A stretch of DNA of 64,000 nt from Streptomyces sp. B3I8 (GTDB lineage: Bacteria; Actinomycetota; Actinomycetes; Streptomycetales; Streptomycetaceae), in contig NZ_JAUSYN010000002.1 in assembly GCF_030816915.1 (NCBI RefSeq), positions 6,089,501 through 6,153,500 of the forward strand. The letters run 5' to 3'. Every line of letters starts with the position of its first letter. Position 1 is the first letter of the stretch. Under the pieces are notes generated by a model. The model had not been told where the DNA came from and did no database searches. It saw only the letters and a program-made list of their open reading frames with translations. This document shows, one piece after another, positions 36,188 through 45,895 of the stretch. The translations under genes and the position numbers were made by a program.

Positions 36188-38017
36188 TCACGCCCGGTAG
36201 AGCGCCTCGACCTCGGCCTCGTAGGCGCTCTCGATCGCCCTGCGCTTCAGTTTCAGCGAAGGGGTGAGCAGCCCGTGCTCCTCGGTGAACTGGTGCGCCA
36301 GGATGCGGAACGTGCGGATCTGCTCGGCCCGGGACACCTGCGTGTTCGCGGCGACGACCGCGCGCCGCACCTCCGTCTCCAGGTCCGGGTCGCGCACCAG
36401 CCGGGCCGGGTCGAGTCGCGGCTTGCCGCGCATCTGCAGCCAGTGCTCCACGGCCTCCTGGTCCAGGGTGACCAGCGCCGCCACGTACGGCCGGTCGTTG
36501 CCGACGACGAGGCACTGGGCGACCAGCGGATGGTCGCGCACCCGCTCCTCCAGCGGCCCCGGCGAGACGCTCTTGCCGCCGGAGGTGACCAGGATCTCCT
36601 TCTTGCGCCCGGTGATGGTCAGGTAGCCGTCCTCGTCGAGCGTGCCGAGGTCACCGGTGGCCAGCCAGCCGTCGTGCAGCGCCTCGTCGGTGGCCTTCTC
36701 GTTGTTGAGGTAGCCGTGGAAGATGTTGTCGCCGCGCAGCCAGATCTCGCCGTCCTCCGCGATGTGCACCGACATGCCCGGGATGGCCTGGCCGACCGTG
36801 CCGTAGCGGGTGCGCTCGGGCGGGTTGGCGGTCGCCGCCGCCGAGGACTCCGTCAGCCCGTAGCCCTCGTAGATCTGCACGCCCGCGCCCGCGAAGAACA
36901 GCCCGAGCCGCCGGTCCATCGCCGAGCCGCCGGACATCGCGTGCCGCACCCTGCCGCCCATCGCGGCGCGGATCTTCGCGTAGACGAGCTTGTCGAAGAG
37001 CTGGTGCTGCATCCGCAGGCCCGCGGTCGGCCCCGGACCGATGCCCCAGGCCTTGGCCTCCACGGCGTCGGCGTACTTGACCGCCACGTCCACGGCCTTC
37101 TCGAACGGCCCCGCCCTGCCCTCCTTCTCGGCCTTGCGGCGGGCGGCGTTGAAGACCTTCTCGAAGATGTACGGCACGGCCAGGAAGAACGTCGGCCGGA
37201 ACGCGGCCAGGTCGGGCAGCAGCGCGGCCGCGCTGAGCTGCGGCTGGTGGCCGAATCTCACCCGTCCCCGGATCGCCGCGACCTCCACCATCCGCCCGAA
37301 GACGTGCGCCAGCGGCAGGAACAGCAGCGTGGACGCCTCGTCGCCGCGGCGGGAGTGGAACACCGGCTCCCAGCGCCGGATCACCGTGTCCGTCTCGAAC
37401 ATCAGATTGCCGTGGGTGAGGACACAGCCCTTGGGGCGGCCGGTGGTGCCCGAGGTGTAGATGATCGTGGCCACCGAATCGGGGGTGACCGCCTGCCGGT
37501 GCCGGTGCACGGTGTCGTCGTCGAGATGCGCGCCGGCGTCGTACAGCTCCTGCACGGCGCCCGTGTCGAGCTGCCACAGCCGGCGCAGGTGGGGGAGGCG
37601 GTCGATGACCGTGGCGATCGTCATCGCGTGGTCCTCGTGCTCCACCATCGCCGCGCTGACCTGCGCGTCGTGCAGCATCCAGCAGACCTGCTCGGCGGAG
37701 GACGTCGGATAGACCGGGACGACCTCGGCGCCGATGGACCACAGTGCGAAGTCGAACAGGGTCCACTCGTAGCGGGTGGGGCACATGATGGCGACCCGGT
37801 CGCCGAAGTGGACGCCCTGGGAGAGCAGGCCCTTGGCGAGGGCGAGCACCTCGTCGCGGAACTCGGCGGCGGTGACGTCGCGCCACCGGCCGTCGGGCCC
37901 CTTGCGGCCCAGGGCGATGCGCGACGGATCCTCGTGGGCATGCTCGAAGACGACGTCGGCCAGTCCGCCCGCCGGCGGCGGCGACGTCTCCAGCGGAGGG
38001 TTGGTGAACTCGTGCAA
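36188..38017 (-). CDS. Long-chain acyl-CoA ligase (AMP-forming, FadD-type)
   Basis: 609 aa of the ANL superfamily, activating fatty acids through an acyl-adenylate. P-loop TIIYTSGTTGRPKGCVLTHGN (about 187-207), motif VQIYEGYGLTESSAAATANPP (about 388), LATGDLGTLDEDGYLTITGRKKEILVTSGGKSVSPGPLEE (hinge and A8 region). The start is TTG 38017: GAGGAG lies about 8 bases upstream and the N-terminus MHEFTNPPLETSP fits the family, so it is preferred to later starts. It resembles FadD15-type enzymes. A 498-bp gap follows upstream (38018-38515). Confidence 0.92.
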   Translation of the reverse strand: MHEFTNPPLETSPPPAGGLADVVFEHAHEDPSRIALGRKGPDGRWRDVTAAEFRDEVLALAKGLLSQGVHFGDRVAIMCPTRYEWTLFDFALWSIGAEVVPVYPTSSAEQVCWMLHDAQVSAAMVEHEDHAMTIATVIDRLPHLRRLWQLDTGAVQELYDAGAHLDDDTVHRHRQAVTPDSVATIIYTSGTTGRPKGCVLTHGNLMFETDTVIRRWEPVFHSRRGDEASTLLFLPLAHVFGRMVEVAAIRGRVRFGHQPQLSAAALLPDLAAFRPTFFLAVPYIFEKVFNAARRKAEKEGRAGPFEKAVDVAVKYADAVEAKAWGIGPGPTAGLRMQHQLFDKLVYAKIRAAMGGRVRHAMSGGSAMDRRLGLFFAGAGVQIYEGYGLTESSAAATANPPERTRYGTVGQAIPGMSVHIAEDGEIWLRGDNIFHGYLNNEKATDEALHDGWLATGDLGTLDEDGYLTITGRKKEILVTSGGKSVSPGPLEERVRDHPLVAQCLVVGNDRPYVAALVTLDQEAVEHWLQMRGKPRLDPARLVRDPDLETEVRRAVVAANTQVSRAEQIRTFRILAHQFTEEHGLLTPSLKLKRRAIESAYEAEVEALYRA

Positions 38018-38515
38018 ACCCCGCTCCTCGTGCGTTCCCGGACGGTGCGTTCCCGGACAGGGCGTGAAAGCTACCCCACGGCGGGACGGGGCGGGAGGGG
38101 GGCGGAACGCGAGCGTTGTTCACGGAACGCGCTGGTCAGCGGAAGAAAATGCGCTCACATGGGTCGGGGTGGGACAGAAAGCTGACCTCGGAGTAAGCCC
38201 CGGCCGCGCAATCTCCACGGAATCTGCCCGGGGCGGGCACCGGCCGACACGGGTTACTTGCGGGTAACGACGCGTTTCGGGGGCCTGCGGGAGGAGAGGT
38301 CCGTGGGGGGCCGGCGGGAGTCGGCCAGAGGTCGGCTCGGGAGCCCGCCGGGCGGTCTCGGGTGGGGGCGACGGCGGCGGGGAGGCGGTGACGGGGCGAC
38401 GGCGGCGGGGCGGTGGCGGGGCAGAGAAAGCTGGGCCGGTGATGTCCTCCGTGCACCACCGACCCAGGAGGCGGCCGGGCCGCCCTCCTGTTCAGCGTCC
38501 CGGAGGCCGCATCCG
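38018..38515. other. Intergenic region without a gene
   Basis: 498 bases between the acyl-CoA ligase start and the LysR stop. Only the hairpin at 38465-38490 stands out, plus a G-rich stretch near 38380-38430. No supported reading frame on either strand. Confidence 0.6.
38465..38490 (-). terminator. Hairpin after LysR gene
   Basis: CAGGAGGCGGC (38465-38475) pairs with GCCG-C-CCTCCTG (38479-38490) with one bulged base. It lies 25 bases downstream of the LysR stop in its direction of transcription. Confidence 0.65.
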
Positions 38516-39385
38516 TCACTGCCCCGGCCGGCGCAGCCGCGCACCGCCCGCCAGCAGCGCCGTGGCCAGCGCCTCCGCGGCGGGCCGGGCCGGACCCGGC
38601 CGCTCCGCGTGCGCCAGGACGAACTCCACCTCGCCCAGCGCCGGCAGCCCCGCCCGCTCCGGGATCCGCACCAGTCCCGGCGGCACCAGCCCACGCGAGT
38701 GCGCCATCACCCCCAGCCCCGCCCGCGCCGCCGCGACCAGCCCGTTCAGACTCCCGCTCGTGCAGGTGATCCGCCACGCGCGGCCCGCCCGTTCCAGCGC
38801 CCGCAGGGCCAGCTCCCGTGTGATGCCCGGCGGCGGATACACGATGAGCGGCACCGGCCGGGCCGGGTCCAGCCGGAACCGTGGCGCACCGATCCACACC
38901 AGCTCGTCGTGCCGGACGAGCTGCCCCCGCGGATCCCCCTCCCGCCGCTTGGCCAGCACGAGATCGAGCTGTCCGGCCCTGAGCCGCTCGTGCAGCGTGC
39001 CCGACAGCTCCACCGTCAGTTCCAGATCGACCTCGGGGTTCTCGTGCCGGAACCCCTCCAGGATCTCCGGCAGCCGGGTCAGGACGAAGTCCTCCGACGC
39101 CCCGAACCGCAGCCGCCCCCGGGGCCGCGCACCGCCGAAGTGGGCCGTCGCCTGCTCGTGCACCTCCAGGATCCGGCGCGCGAAGCCGAGCATCGCCTCG
39201 CCGTCCTCCGTCAGCTCCACGGAGTGGGTGTCCCGGGTGAACAGCGCCCGGCCCGTCGCGTCCTCCAGCCGGCGCACGTGCTGGCTGACCGTCGACTGGC
39301 GCAGCCCGAGCCGCCCGGCGGCCTGCGTGAAACTCAACGTCTGCGCCACCGCGAGGAAGGAGCGCAGATGGGACGGCTCGTACAC
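38516..39385 (-). CDS. LysR-family transcriptional regulator
   Basis: 289 aa from GTG 39385. N-terminal winged helix-turn-helix (about 1-60: MYEPSHLRSFLAVAQTLSFTQAAGRLGLRQSTVSQHVRRLEDATGRALFTR) and a C-terminal LysR effector domain. An upstream extension in the same frame (to 39463) is Pro/Arg-rich and non-conserved, so it was rejected. It is divergent from the bile-acid-type symporter gene across 547 bp, the usual arrangement for LysR and its target. Confidence 0.9.
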   Translation of the reverse strand: MYEPSHLRSFLAVAQTLSFTQAAGRLGLRQSTVSQHVRRLEDATGRALFTRDTHSVELTEDGEAMLGFARRILEVHEQATAHFGGARPRGRLRFGASEDFVLTRLPEILEGFRHENPEVDLELTVELSGTLHERLRAGQLDLVLAKRREGDPRGQLVRHDELVWIGAPRFRLDPARPVPLIVYPPPGITRELALRALERAGRAWRITCTSGSLNGLVAAARAGLGVMAHSRGLVPPGLVRIPERAGLPALGEVEFVLAHAERPGPARPAAEALATALLAGGARLRRPGQ

Positions 39386-39932
39386 GGCGACCAGCCTAGG
39401 GCCTGCCCCGTCGGGCGGCCCGTGGCGTGGGGGGCGGGGTGTTCGGGGCGGGGTGGTCCGCATGCCCGGCGGTGACGGCGGTTACGCGCTGGTCGCGTGT
39501 GTGGCCGTGCCGTCCGGGCGGGCAGGAGGCGGCCGAGGACGAGGGCCCGCACGGCGGAGGTCCGGCCGTCGACGCCCGCGGGAGAGCGGCCGCGCAGGGC
39601 GGCCATGACGGTGTCCGCGGTCTGTCCGGGCTGCCGCCTGCCGGGCGGGCTCCTGCGGTTCATGGGCGTGACCAGTGCCGTTTCCCGCGGTACGTCCCCA
39701 CCGACCTCGCCTCCTCCTCGCCCTCGTAGGCACCGGAGACGCCCGATGCACCTGAGGCCCCCGAGCCCGACGAGGTGCTCCTCATCACGAGCCGCGATCG
39801 CAGTGAGAGTGGTGTGCCGGTTTCCCGATGACGCGGGGAGGCGCACGATGGAGGGGACGAAGACGCCGGTGGGAGAGGGAGAGCCACCGGGCGACCGGAG
39901 TGCGCGAAGCGCGCCTGACGTGGTGGAGCACA
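39386..39932. other. Intergenic region without a supported gene
   Basis: 547 bases between the divergent LysR and symporter genes. Several open frames cross it, but none has a ribosome site or a recognisable product; they are shadows in GC-rich DNA. It should hold the LysR-controlled promoters, but no clear T-N11-A pair can be singled out. Confidence 0.5.
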
Positions 39933-40970
39933 GTGAAACGCCTGCGATGGCCGCGACGGATACCCGTCGACCCCTACATCGTCCTGCTGCTGGCGACGGT
40001 GGGACTCGCGGCCCTCGTCCCGGCGCGCGGCACCGCCGCCGACACGGTGTCCGGTGCCTCGACCGCCGCGATCGCCTTCCTCTTCTTCCTCTACGGGGCC
40101 CGGCTCTCCACCCGTGAGGCACTGGACGGACTGCGCCACTGGCGCCTCCACGGCACCGTCCTGCTCTGCACCTTCGTCGTCTTCCCGCTGCTCGGTCTGG
40201 CCGCCCGCGGCCTCGTGCCGGTGCTGCTGACGCACTCCCTCTACACCGGACTGCTCTTCCTCACGCTCGTCCCCTCGACGATCCAGTCCTCGATCGCGTT
40301 CACCTCCATCGCCCGCGGCAACGTGCCCGCCGCGATCTGCGCGGGCTCCTTCTCCTCCCTCGCCGGCATCGTCGTCACCCCGCTCCTCGCGGCGGCGCTG
40401 CTCGGCGGCAGCGGGGGCGGCTTCTCCGTGGACTCCCTGGTCAGGATCGTGGCTCAGCTCCTCGTGCCGTTCATGGCCGGGCAGGTGCTGCGGCGCTGGA
40501 TCGGGGGGTTCGTGACCCGGCACAAGAAGGTGCTGGGGCTGGTCGACCGCGGCTCGATCCTGCTGGTCGTCTACACGGCGTTCAGCGAGGGCATGGTGCG
40601 GGGGATCTGGCACCAGGTGAGCCTCGTCCGGCTGGCCGGGCTGCTGGGGGTGGAGGCGGTACTGCTCGCGGTGATGCTGGCGTCGACCTGGTACGGGGCA
40701 CGAGCGCTGGGGTTCGGGCGGGAGGACCGGATCGCGATCCAGTTCGCGGGGTCGAAGAAGTCCCTGGCGTCCGGGCTGCCGATGGCGAGCGTCCTGTTCG
40801 GCGCGCAGGCGTCCCTGGCGGTACTGCCGTTGATGCTGTTCCACCAGATGCAGCTGATGGTGTGCGCCGTGATCGCCAAACGGCGGGCGCGGGACGACGA
40901 CGCCACGCCACCTCAGGAGCAGGGGCCGCACCCGTCGGACCGCGGCCGGGACCCGGCCCGGGCGGGCTGA
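39933..40970 (+). CDS. Bile acid:sodium symporter family transporter
   Basis: 345 aa from GTG 39933, hydrophobic over most of its length with about ten membrane helices. Family features are the first helix PYIVLLLATVGLAALVPARG, the LFLTLVPSTIQSSIAFTSIARGNVPAAIC crossover motif and GREDRIAIQFAGSKKSLASGLPMASVLFG, matching the SBF-like (YfeH/PF13593) group. The transported solute is unknown. The C-terminus is hydrophilic. Divergent LysR gene probably regulates it. Confidence 0.88.
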   Translation: MKRLRWPRRIPVDPYIVLLLATVGLAALVPARGTAADTVSGASTAAIAFLFFLYGARLSTREALDGLRHWRLHGTVLLCTFVVFPLLGLAARGLVPVLLTHSLYTGLLFLTLVPSTIQSSIAFTSIARGNVPAAICAGSFSSLAGIVVTPLLAAALLGGSGGGFSVDSLVRIVAQLLVPFMAGQVLRRWIGGFVTRHKKVLGLVDRGSILLVVYTAFSEGMVRGIWHQVSLVRLAGLLGVEAVLLAVMLASTWYGARALGFGREDRIAIQFAGSKKSLASGLPMASVLFGAQASLAVLPLMLFHQMQLMVCAVIAKRRARDDDATPPQEQGPHPSDRGRDPARAG

Positions 40971-41074
40971 GCCGGTAGGCGGGCCCGGGCCCGGGCACGG
41001 ACGCGGGCGCGTCGCGCGACTCCTTCGCGCCCCTGACGGCGGCTGACGTCGGCCAAGTCGGCCGACCCCGTCCG

Positions 41075-41938
41075 TCAGCCCTGGGGCGCCGCGGCCCGCA
41101 GGGCGATCCGGTGGTCGCCGGCGTAGATGTTCATGGACGCGCCCCGCAGGAACCCCACCAGTGTCAACCCCGTCTCCGCCGCCAGGTCGACCGCCAGGGA
41201 GGACGGCGCCGAGACCGCCGCGAGGACCGGTATGCCGGCCATGACCGCCTTCTGCGCGAGCTCGAAGGAGGCGCGGCCCGACACCATCAGGATCGTGCGG
41301 GACAGCGGCAGCGCGTCGTTCTGCAGGGCGCGGCCCACCAGCTTGTCGACCGCGTTGTGCCGGCCCACGTCCTCCCGTACGTCCAGCAGCTCGCCGTCCT
41401 CGGAGAACAGCGCCGCCGCGTGCAGCCCGCCGGTGCGGTCGAAGACCCGCTGGGCCGCTCGGAGCCGGTCCGGCAGTCCGGACAGCAGCTCCGGCTCCAG
41501 CCGCAGGGGCGCGCCGGCGGACTCGTCCCCGTCGTCGATCGCCCAGCGGGCCGTCGTACGGACCGCGTCCAGGCTCGCCTTGCCGCACAGTCCGCACGAC
41601 GACGTCGTGTACACGTTGCGTTCCAGGGTGATGTCCGGGATCACGACACCCGGCGCGGTCTGCACGTCCACCACGTTGTAGGTGTTGACGCCGTCCGCGG
41701 TCGCGCCCGCGCAGTACACGATGTTCCGCAGCTCGTCCGCCGCGCCCAGCACCCCCTCGCTCACCAGGAAGCCGACGGCCAGCGCGAAGTCGTCGCCCGG
41801 GGTGCGCATGGTGATGGCGAGCTGTCTGCCGTTGAGCCGGATCTCCAGCGGCTCCTCGGCGACGAGCGTGTCCGGCCGGGCCGAGACCGCCCCGTCCCGG
41901 ATGCGGATGACCTTGCGTCGTTCCGTGACTCGTCCCAT
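41075..41938 (-). CDS. fdhD: Formate dehydrogenase accessory sulfurtransferase FdhD
   Basis: 287 aa from ATG 41938. It moves sulfur from a cysteine desulfurase to the molybdenum cofactor of formate dehydrogenase. The functional Cys pair is in TTSSCGLCGKASLDAV (about residues 115-118). Other signatures are AEEPLEIRLNGRQLAITMRTPGDDFALAVGFLVSEG and DVREDVGRHNAVDKLVG, and ILMVSGRASFELAQKAVMAGIPVLAAVSAPSSLAVDLA. No formate dehydrogenase subunit is in the window, but an oxalate/formate-type MFS gene lies 2.3 kb away. Confidence 0.94.
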   Translation of the reverse strand: MGRVTERRKVIRIRDGAVSARPDTLVAEEPLEIRLNGRQLAITMRTPGDDFALAVGFLVSEGVLGAADELRNIVYCAGATADGVNTYNVVDVQTAPGVVIPDITLERNVYTTSSCGLCGKASLDAVRTTARWAIDDGDESAGAPLRLEPELLSGLPDRLRAAQRVFDRTGGLHAAALFSEDGELLDVREDVGRHNAVDKLVGRALQNDALPLSRTILMVSGRASFELAQKAVMAGIPVLAAVSAPSSLAVDLAAETGLTLVGFLRGASMNIYAGDHRIALRAAAPQG

Positions 41939-42106
41939 GTCCCGATCAGCCCCGGTTCTGTACGTGCGAGTGGCCGCGGCGGCCCTTGGAACGAAGGTTG
42001 CCACGGGTCACCGGATCAATCATCTCTCCCGGCTCGCACCCGGTTCTCCCGTGGTTCCCTCCCGCTCCCGCCCGCTTCGGCTCGCTTCCTTCCCGGTCCC
42101 GCCCGC

Positions 42107-43003
42107 TCACCTCTCGCTCGCTCCCGCTTCCCTCCGGGTTCCCGCGTGGGCCGGGCGGGTCGCGCGCAGCGAGGCCAGCAGCCGCAACCGGTCCGTCTGG
42201 GCGCCCGGCTCGGCGGTGAAGACCAGCATCACGGGGCCCGGACTGCCGGGCAGCGGATACGTGTCCCAGTCCAGCACGATGTCGCCGACCTCGGGCACCC
42301 GGAACGTCTTGGTGCCGCTGACCGACGCGCGGACGTCGTGCCGGGCCCACAGCCGCCGGAACTCGGCGCTGCGGATGCTCAGTTCGCCGACGATCGCGGT
42401 GGCGCGGGGATGCGTGGGGTCGGTGGCGACGGCCGCGCGGAGCATGCCGATGTAGTCCAGGGCCTGCCGCTCCCAGTCCGGGCAGCTCCGTCCCCCGTTG
42501 AGTTCGTCGTCGAACAGCAGCAGGAGCATGTTGAGCCGCTCGGCCGGCAGGCCCGTCGGGTCGCCGAGCAGCGCCTCGGCCATCACGTTCCAGTCGAGCA
42601 GGTCGAGATGGCGGCCGAGAACCACCGCGGGGGTGTCCATCACCCGCAGCAGCCGGCGCGTGCTGTCCGGCACCCGCTCCGGGGCGCGTTCCGGCCGGGC
42701 GGGGACCGGGCGGCGGGCGGCACGGGCCAGGGCGAACAGGTGCCGCCGCTCCTCGTCGTCGAGGCCGAGCGCACCGGCCAGGGACTCCAGGACGGTGTCG
42801 GACGGGCGCACCTCGCGGCCTTGCTCCATCCGCTGGTAGTAGTCGGTGCTCAGCCCCGCCAGCAGGGCCAGCTCCTCCCGCCGCAGCCCGCTGACCTTGC
42901 GCCGGCCGCCCGGCTCCAGGCCGACGTCGCGCGGACGCAGCCGCCCGCGCCGGGCGCGCAGGAAGTCGCCGAGTTCACGGGCGTAGGGATGCCGGCTGCT
43001 CAT
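42107..43003 (-). CDS. MmyB-like helix-turn-helix regulator
   Basis: 298 aa. XRE-type helix-turn-helix (about 35-90: KVSGLRREELALLAGLSTDYYQRMEQGREVRPSDTVLESLAGALGLDDEERRHLF) followed by the MmyB-like ligand-binding domain (about 110-285: MDTPAVVLGRHLDLLDWNVMAEALLGD...MLRAAVATDPTHPRATAIVGELSIRS...LWARHDV). This domain is PAS-like and thought to bind small lipophilic molecules. Divergent from an SDR gene across 130 bp, a very common Streptomyces pair in which the regulator controls the SDR. Confidence 0.92.
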   Translation of the reverse strand: MSSRHPYARELGDFLRARRGRLRPRDVGLEPGGRRKVSGLRREELALLAGLSTDYYQRMEQGREVRPSDTVLESLAGALGLDDEERRHLFALARAARRPVPARPERAPERVPDSTRRLLRVMDTPAVVLGRHLDLLDWNVMAEALLGDPTGLPAERLNMLLLLFDDELNGGRSCPDWERQALDYIGMLRAAVATDPTHPRATAIVGELSIRSAEFRRLWARHDVRASVSGTKTFRVPEVGDIVLDWDTYPLPGSPGPVMLVFTAEPGAQTDRLRLLASLRATRPAHAGTRREAGASER

Positions 43004-43133
43004 GCCGCCCAGTGTGCCGCCCCGCCGGGCGCGCAGGGTAGGTCAGGAAAACCTAGGGAACCGGGGACCACCGAGCGGGCCCGGATCGCTCCTAGCGTCG
43101 TCGGTCCAGCGACCGACGCACCAGGAGCAGCAG

Positions 43134-44042
43134 ATGAGAAGCGCATGGACCGCCGACCGCATTCCCGACCAGCACGGCAGGGTCGCCGTCGTGACCGGCG
43201 CCAACTCGGGCCTCGGCCTGCTCACCGCCACCGAGCTCGCCGGCCACGGTGCCCGTGTCGTCCTCGCCGTCCGCGACACGGCCGCCGGCCAGGCGGCTGC
43301 CCACAGGATCGGCGGCGACGTGGAGGTACGCCACCTCGATCTCGCCTCGCTCGCCTCGGTGCGCGCGTTCGCCGAGAAGCTGAGCGCCGACCACCCGGTG
43401 ATCGACCTGCTGGTCAACAACGCCGGACTCGTGCTCCTCGGCCCACGCCGTACGACCGCCGACGGCTTCGAACTGCACCTGGGCACCAACATGCTGGGCC
43501 ACTTCGCGCTCACCGGGCTGCTGCTCGACAACCTGACCGCGGCGCCCGGGGCCCGCGTGGTGAGCCTCAGCTCGATCACCCACAAGAACGCGCACCTCGA
43601 CTTCGACGACCTGATGTGCGAACGGAACTACAAGGCCACCGAGGCGTACGGCCGGTCCAAGCTCGCCACCACGGCCTTCGGCATCGAACTCGACCGGCGG
43701 CTGCGGGCCGCCGGGTCGTCCGTCCTCAGCGTCCTGGCCCACCCCGGCCTGACCCGTACGAATCTGACGCCGCGCGCGTGGGAGCACCGGGGGCGACTCG
43801 GGCAGCTCATCGCCAGGGGCGGGCTGCTGGTCACGCAGCCGGTGGAGCAGGGGGTGCTGCCGCAGCTGCGGGTGGCGACGGACCCGGAAGTGCGCGGCGG
43901 GCAGTTCTTCGGGCCGGGCGGGCCGGGGGAGGCACGCGGGCGGATGGTCGAGGCCCGCCTCAACCGTGAGGCGAGCGATCCCGCGATCACCCGGCGCCTG
44001 TGGGAGACGGCGGAGCGGCTGACGGGGGTCGCCTACCTCTGA
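43134..44042 (+). CDS. SDR-family oxidoreductase
   Basis: 302 aa from ATG 43134, with AGGAG upstream. NAD(P)-binding motif VAVVTGANSGLGLLTATELA (about 17-36), DLLVNNAGL, catalytic Ser in VVSLSSITHK and the Y-x-x-x-K motif in AYGRSKLATTAFGIEL. The sequence is of the retinol-dehydrogenase-like type. Substrate unknown. Divergent MmyB-like regulator gene on the left; a strong interrupted hairpin on the right. Confidence 0.92.
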   Translation: MRSAWTADRIPDQHGRVAVVTGANSGLGLLTATELAGHGARVVLAVRDTAAGQAAAHRIGGDVEVRHLDLASLASVRAFAEKLSADHPVIDLLVNNAGLVLLGPRRTTADGFELHLGTNMLGHFALTGLLLDNLTAAPGARVVSLSSITHKNAHLDFDDLMCERNYKATEAYGRSKLATTAFGIELDRRLRAAGSSVLSVLAHPGLTRTNLTPRAWEHRGRLGQLIARGGLLVTQPVEQGVLPQLRVATDPEVRGGQFFGPGGPGEARGRMVEARLNREASDPAITRRLWETAERLTGVAYL

Positions 44043-44067
44043 GCCCCCGTTACCTCTGAGCACCGGC

Positions 44068-44119
44068 GCGGTGGCGCGGGGGCCGGGTACGACGACCCGG
44101 CCCCGAAGGGCGCCACCGC
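44068..44119 (+). terminator. Long two-part hairpin after SDR gene
   Basis: Outer arms GCGGTGGCGC (44068-44077) with GCGCCACCGC (44110-44119) and inner arms GGGGCCGGGT (44079-44088) with ACCCGGCCCC (44095-44104), loop ACGACG. It separates the SDR gene from the MFS operon. Confidence 0.88.
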
Positions 44120-44225
44120 TCACCGCGCCGCGCGTGCCGTTCGTCGCGCGTACCCGACCGCTCACCGCATACGGGCAAGCCGTTGCCTTCTCAACTACCG
44201 TCCGCGTGCCTACCGTTCCTGATCC

Positions 44226-45608
44226 ATGAGCCCCCCTGTCGCACCCCCTGGCTGGAGCCGCTGGCTCGTTCCCCCGGCCGCCCTCGCCATCCACCTCTCC
44301 ATCGGCCAGGCCTACGCCTGGAGCGTCTTCAAGCCGCCCCTCGAAGCGGCCCTGGGCCTCTCCGGCACCCAGAGCGCCCTGCCCTTCCAGCTCGGCATCG
44401 TGATGCTCGGCCTGTCCGCCGCCTTCGGCGGCACGCTCGTCGAACGCAACGGCCCCCGCTGGGCCATGACCGTCGCCCTGATCTGCTTCTCCTCCGGCTT
44501 CCTGCTCTCCGCCCTGGGCGCCGCCACCGAGCAGTACTGGCTGATCGTCTTCGGCTACGGCTTCGTCGGCGGCATCGGTCTCGGCATCGGGTACATCTCC
44601 CCGGTCTCCACCCTCATCAAGTGGTTCCCGGACCGTCCCGGCATGGCCACCGGCATCGCCATCATGGGCTTCGGCGGCGGCGCGCTGATCGCCTCGCCCT
44701 GGTCGGCGCAGATGCTGGACTCCTTCGGCACCGACAGCTCCGGCATCGCCCTCGCCTTCCTGGTGCACGGACTGTCGTACGCCGTCTTCATGACCCTCGG
44801 CGTCCTCCTCGTCCGCGTCCCGCGCGCCCGCATCGCCGTCCCGTCCGCGGGCGAGGCGGCCGACGCACCCCCGAAGGAGACCGGGGCCGGGGCCGGGGCC
44901 GGGGTACCGGACACCGCACCCCGGGTCTCCGCACGCGACGCCGTCCGCACCCCGCAGTTCTGGCTGCTGTGGGTGGTGCTCTGCACCAACGTGACCGCCG
45001 GCATCGGCATCCTGGAGAAGGCCGCGCCGATGATCACGGACTTCTTCGCGGGCTCGTCGACCCCCGTCTCCGTCTCCGCGGCGGCCGGCTTCGTCGCTCT
45101 GCTGTCCGCGGCCAACATGGCGGGCCGCATCGGCTGGTCCACCACCTCCGACCTGATCGGCCGCAAGAACATCTACCGCGTCTACCTCGGCGTCGGCGCC
45201 GTGATGTACGCGCTGATCGCCCTGTTCGGCGACGACTCCAAGCCGCTGTTCGTCCTGTGCGCGGTGGTCGTCCTCTCCTTCTACGGCGGCGGCTTCGCGA
45301 CCGTCCCCGCCTATCTGAAGGACCTCTTCGGCACCTACCAGGTCGGCGCCATCCACGGCCGGCTGCTCACCGCCTGGTCCCTGGCCGGCGTGCTCGGCCC
45401 ACTGATCGTGAACTGGATCGCCGACCATCAGGAGGACGCGGGCAAGCATGGCGCTGAGCTCTACACGCTGTCGTTCCTCATCATGATCGGACTGCTCGCC
45501 GTCGGCTTCGTCGCCAACGAACTCGTCCGCCCCGTCCACCCCCGTCACCACGTCGCCGCACCCGGCAAGGAGCCCGCCGATGACCGCCGAGAGCAGCCCG
45601 CCGCCTGA
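44226..45608 (+). CDS. OFA-family MFS transporter (oxalate/formate antiporter type)
   Basis: 460 aa with twelve predicted membrane helices. The start PAALAIHLSIGQAYAWSVFKPPLEA and FGYGFVGGIGLGIGYISPVSTLIKWFPDRPGMATGIAIMGFGGGALI are the OFA signatures. A charged central loop (about 205-240) separates two six-helix halves, and the second half includes GRIGWSTTSDLIGRKN. Substrate may be oxalate, formate or another small carboxylate. A 43-aa partner gene overlaps its 3' end. fdhD lies 2.3 kb upstream on the other strand, which fits formate metabolism. Confidence 0.9.
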   Translation: MSPPVAPPGWSRWLVPPAALAIHLSIGQAYAWSVFKPPLEAALGLSGTQSALPFQLGIVMLGLSAAFGGTLVERNGPRWAMTVALICFSSGFLLSALGAATEQYWLIVFGYGFVGGIGLGIGYISPVSTLIKWFPDRPGMATGIAIMGFGGGALIASPWSAQMLDSFGTDSSGIALAFLVHGLSYAVFMTLGVLLVRVPRARIAVPSAGEAADAPPKETGAGAGAGVPDTAPRVSARDAVRTPQFWLLWVVLCTNVTAGIGILEKAAPMITDFFAGSSTPVSVSAAAGFVALLSAANMAGRIGWSTTSDLIGRKNIYRVYLGVGAVMYALIALFGDDSKPLFVLCAVVVLSFYGGGFATVPAYLKDLFGTYQVGAIHGRLLTAWSLAGVLGPLIVNWIADHQEDAGKHGAELYTLSFLIMIGLLAVGFVANELVRPVHPRHHVAAPGKEPADDRREQPAA

Positions 45609-45711
45609 CCGCCGCCCACTGATCGCGTTCTCCTGGCTGTGGGTGGGCGCTCCGCTCGCCTACGGCCTGTACGAACTGGTGCGCAAGGCGACACAACTGT
45701 TCACGGGCTGA
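45580..45711 (+). CDS. Small subunit-like protein of MFS transporter (43 aa)
   Basis: A 43-aa protein with one hydrophobic helix: MTAESSPPPDRRPLIAFSWL, then a WVGAPLAYGLYELVRKATQLF segment. AAGGAG lies 7 bases before ATG 45580, inside the end of the transporter gene, in another frame (29-base overlap). Tiny genes of this type follow OFA-family transporters in many actinobacteria and are named MFS transporter small subunit. It is easily missed because of its size. The role in transport is unknown. Confidence 0.82.
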   Translation: MTAESSPPPDRRPLIAFSWLWVGAPLAYGLYELVRKATQLFTG

Positions 45712-45895
45712 CGGGGGACCGGGGAGCCGGACGCCCGGGAGACAGGCTCACCGGCCACCGTACGGCCGGGGTTCTGCGGCCACTGAGGGAAGCCGACAAT
45801 CCGCATCCCGCTTTCCTGTCGTTTCACCTGCCGTCGTACCCGTGAGTCACTGATCAGACTGGTGGATCCGCCACCCACGCACCAGGGGGACCACC

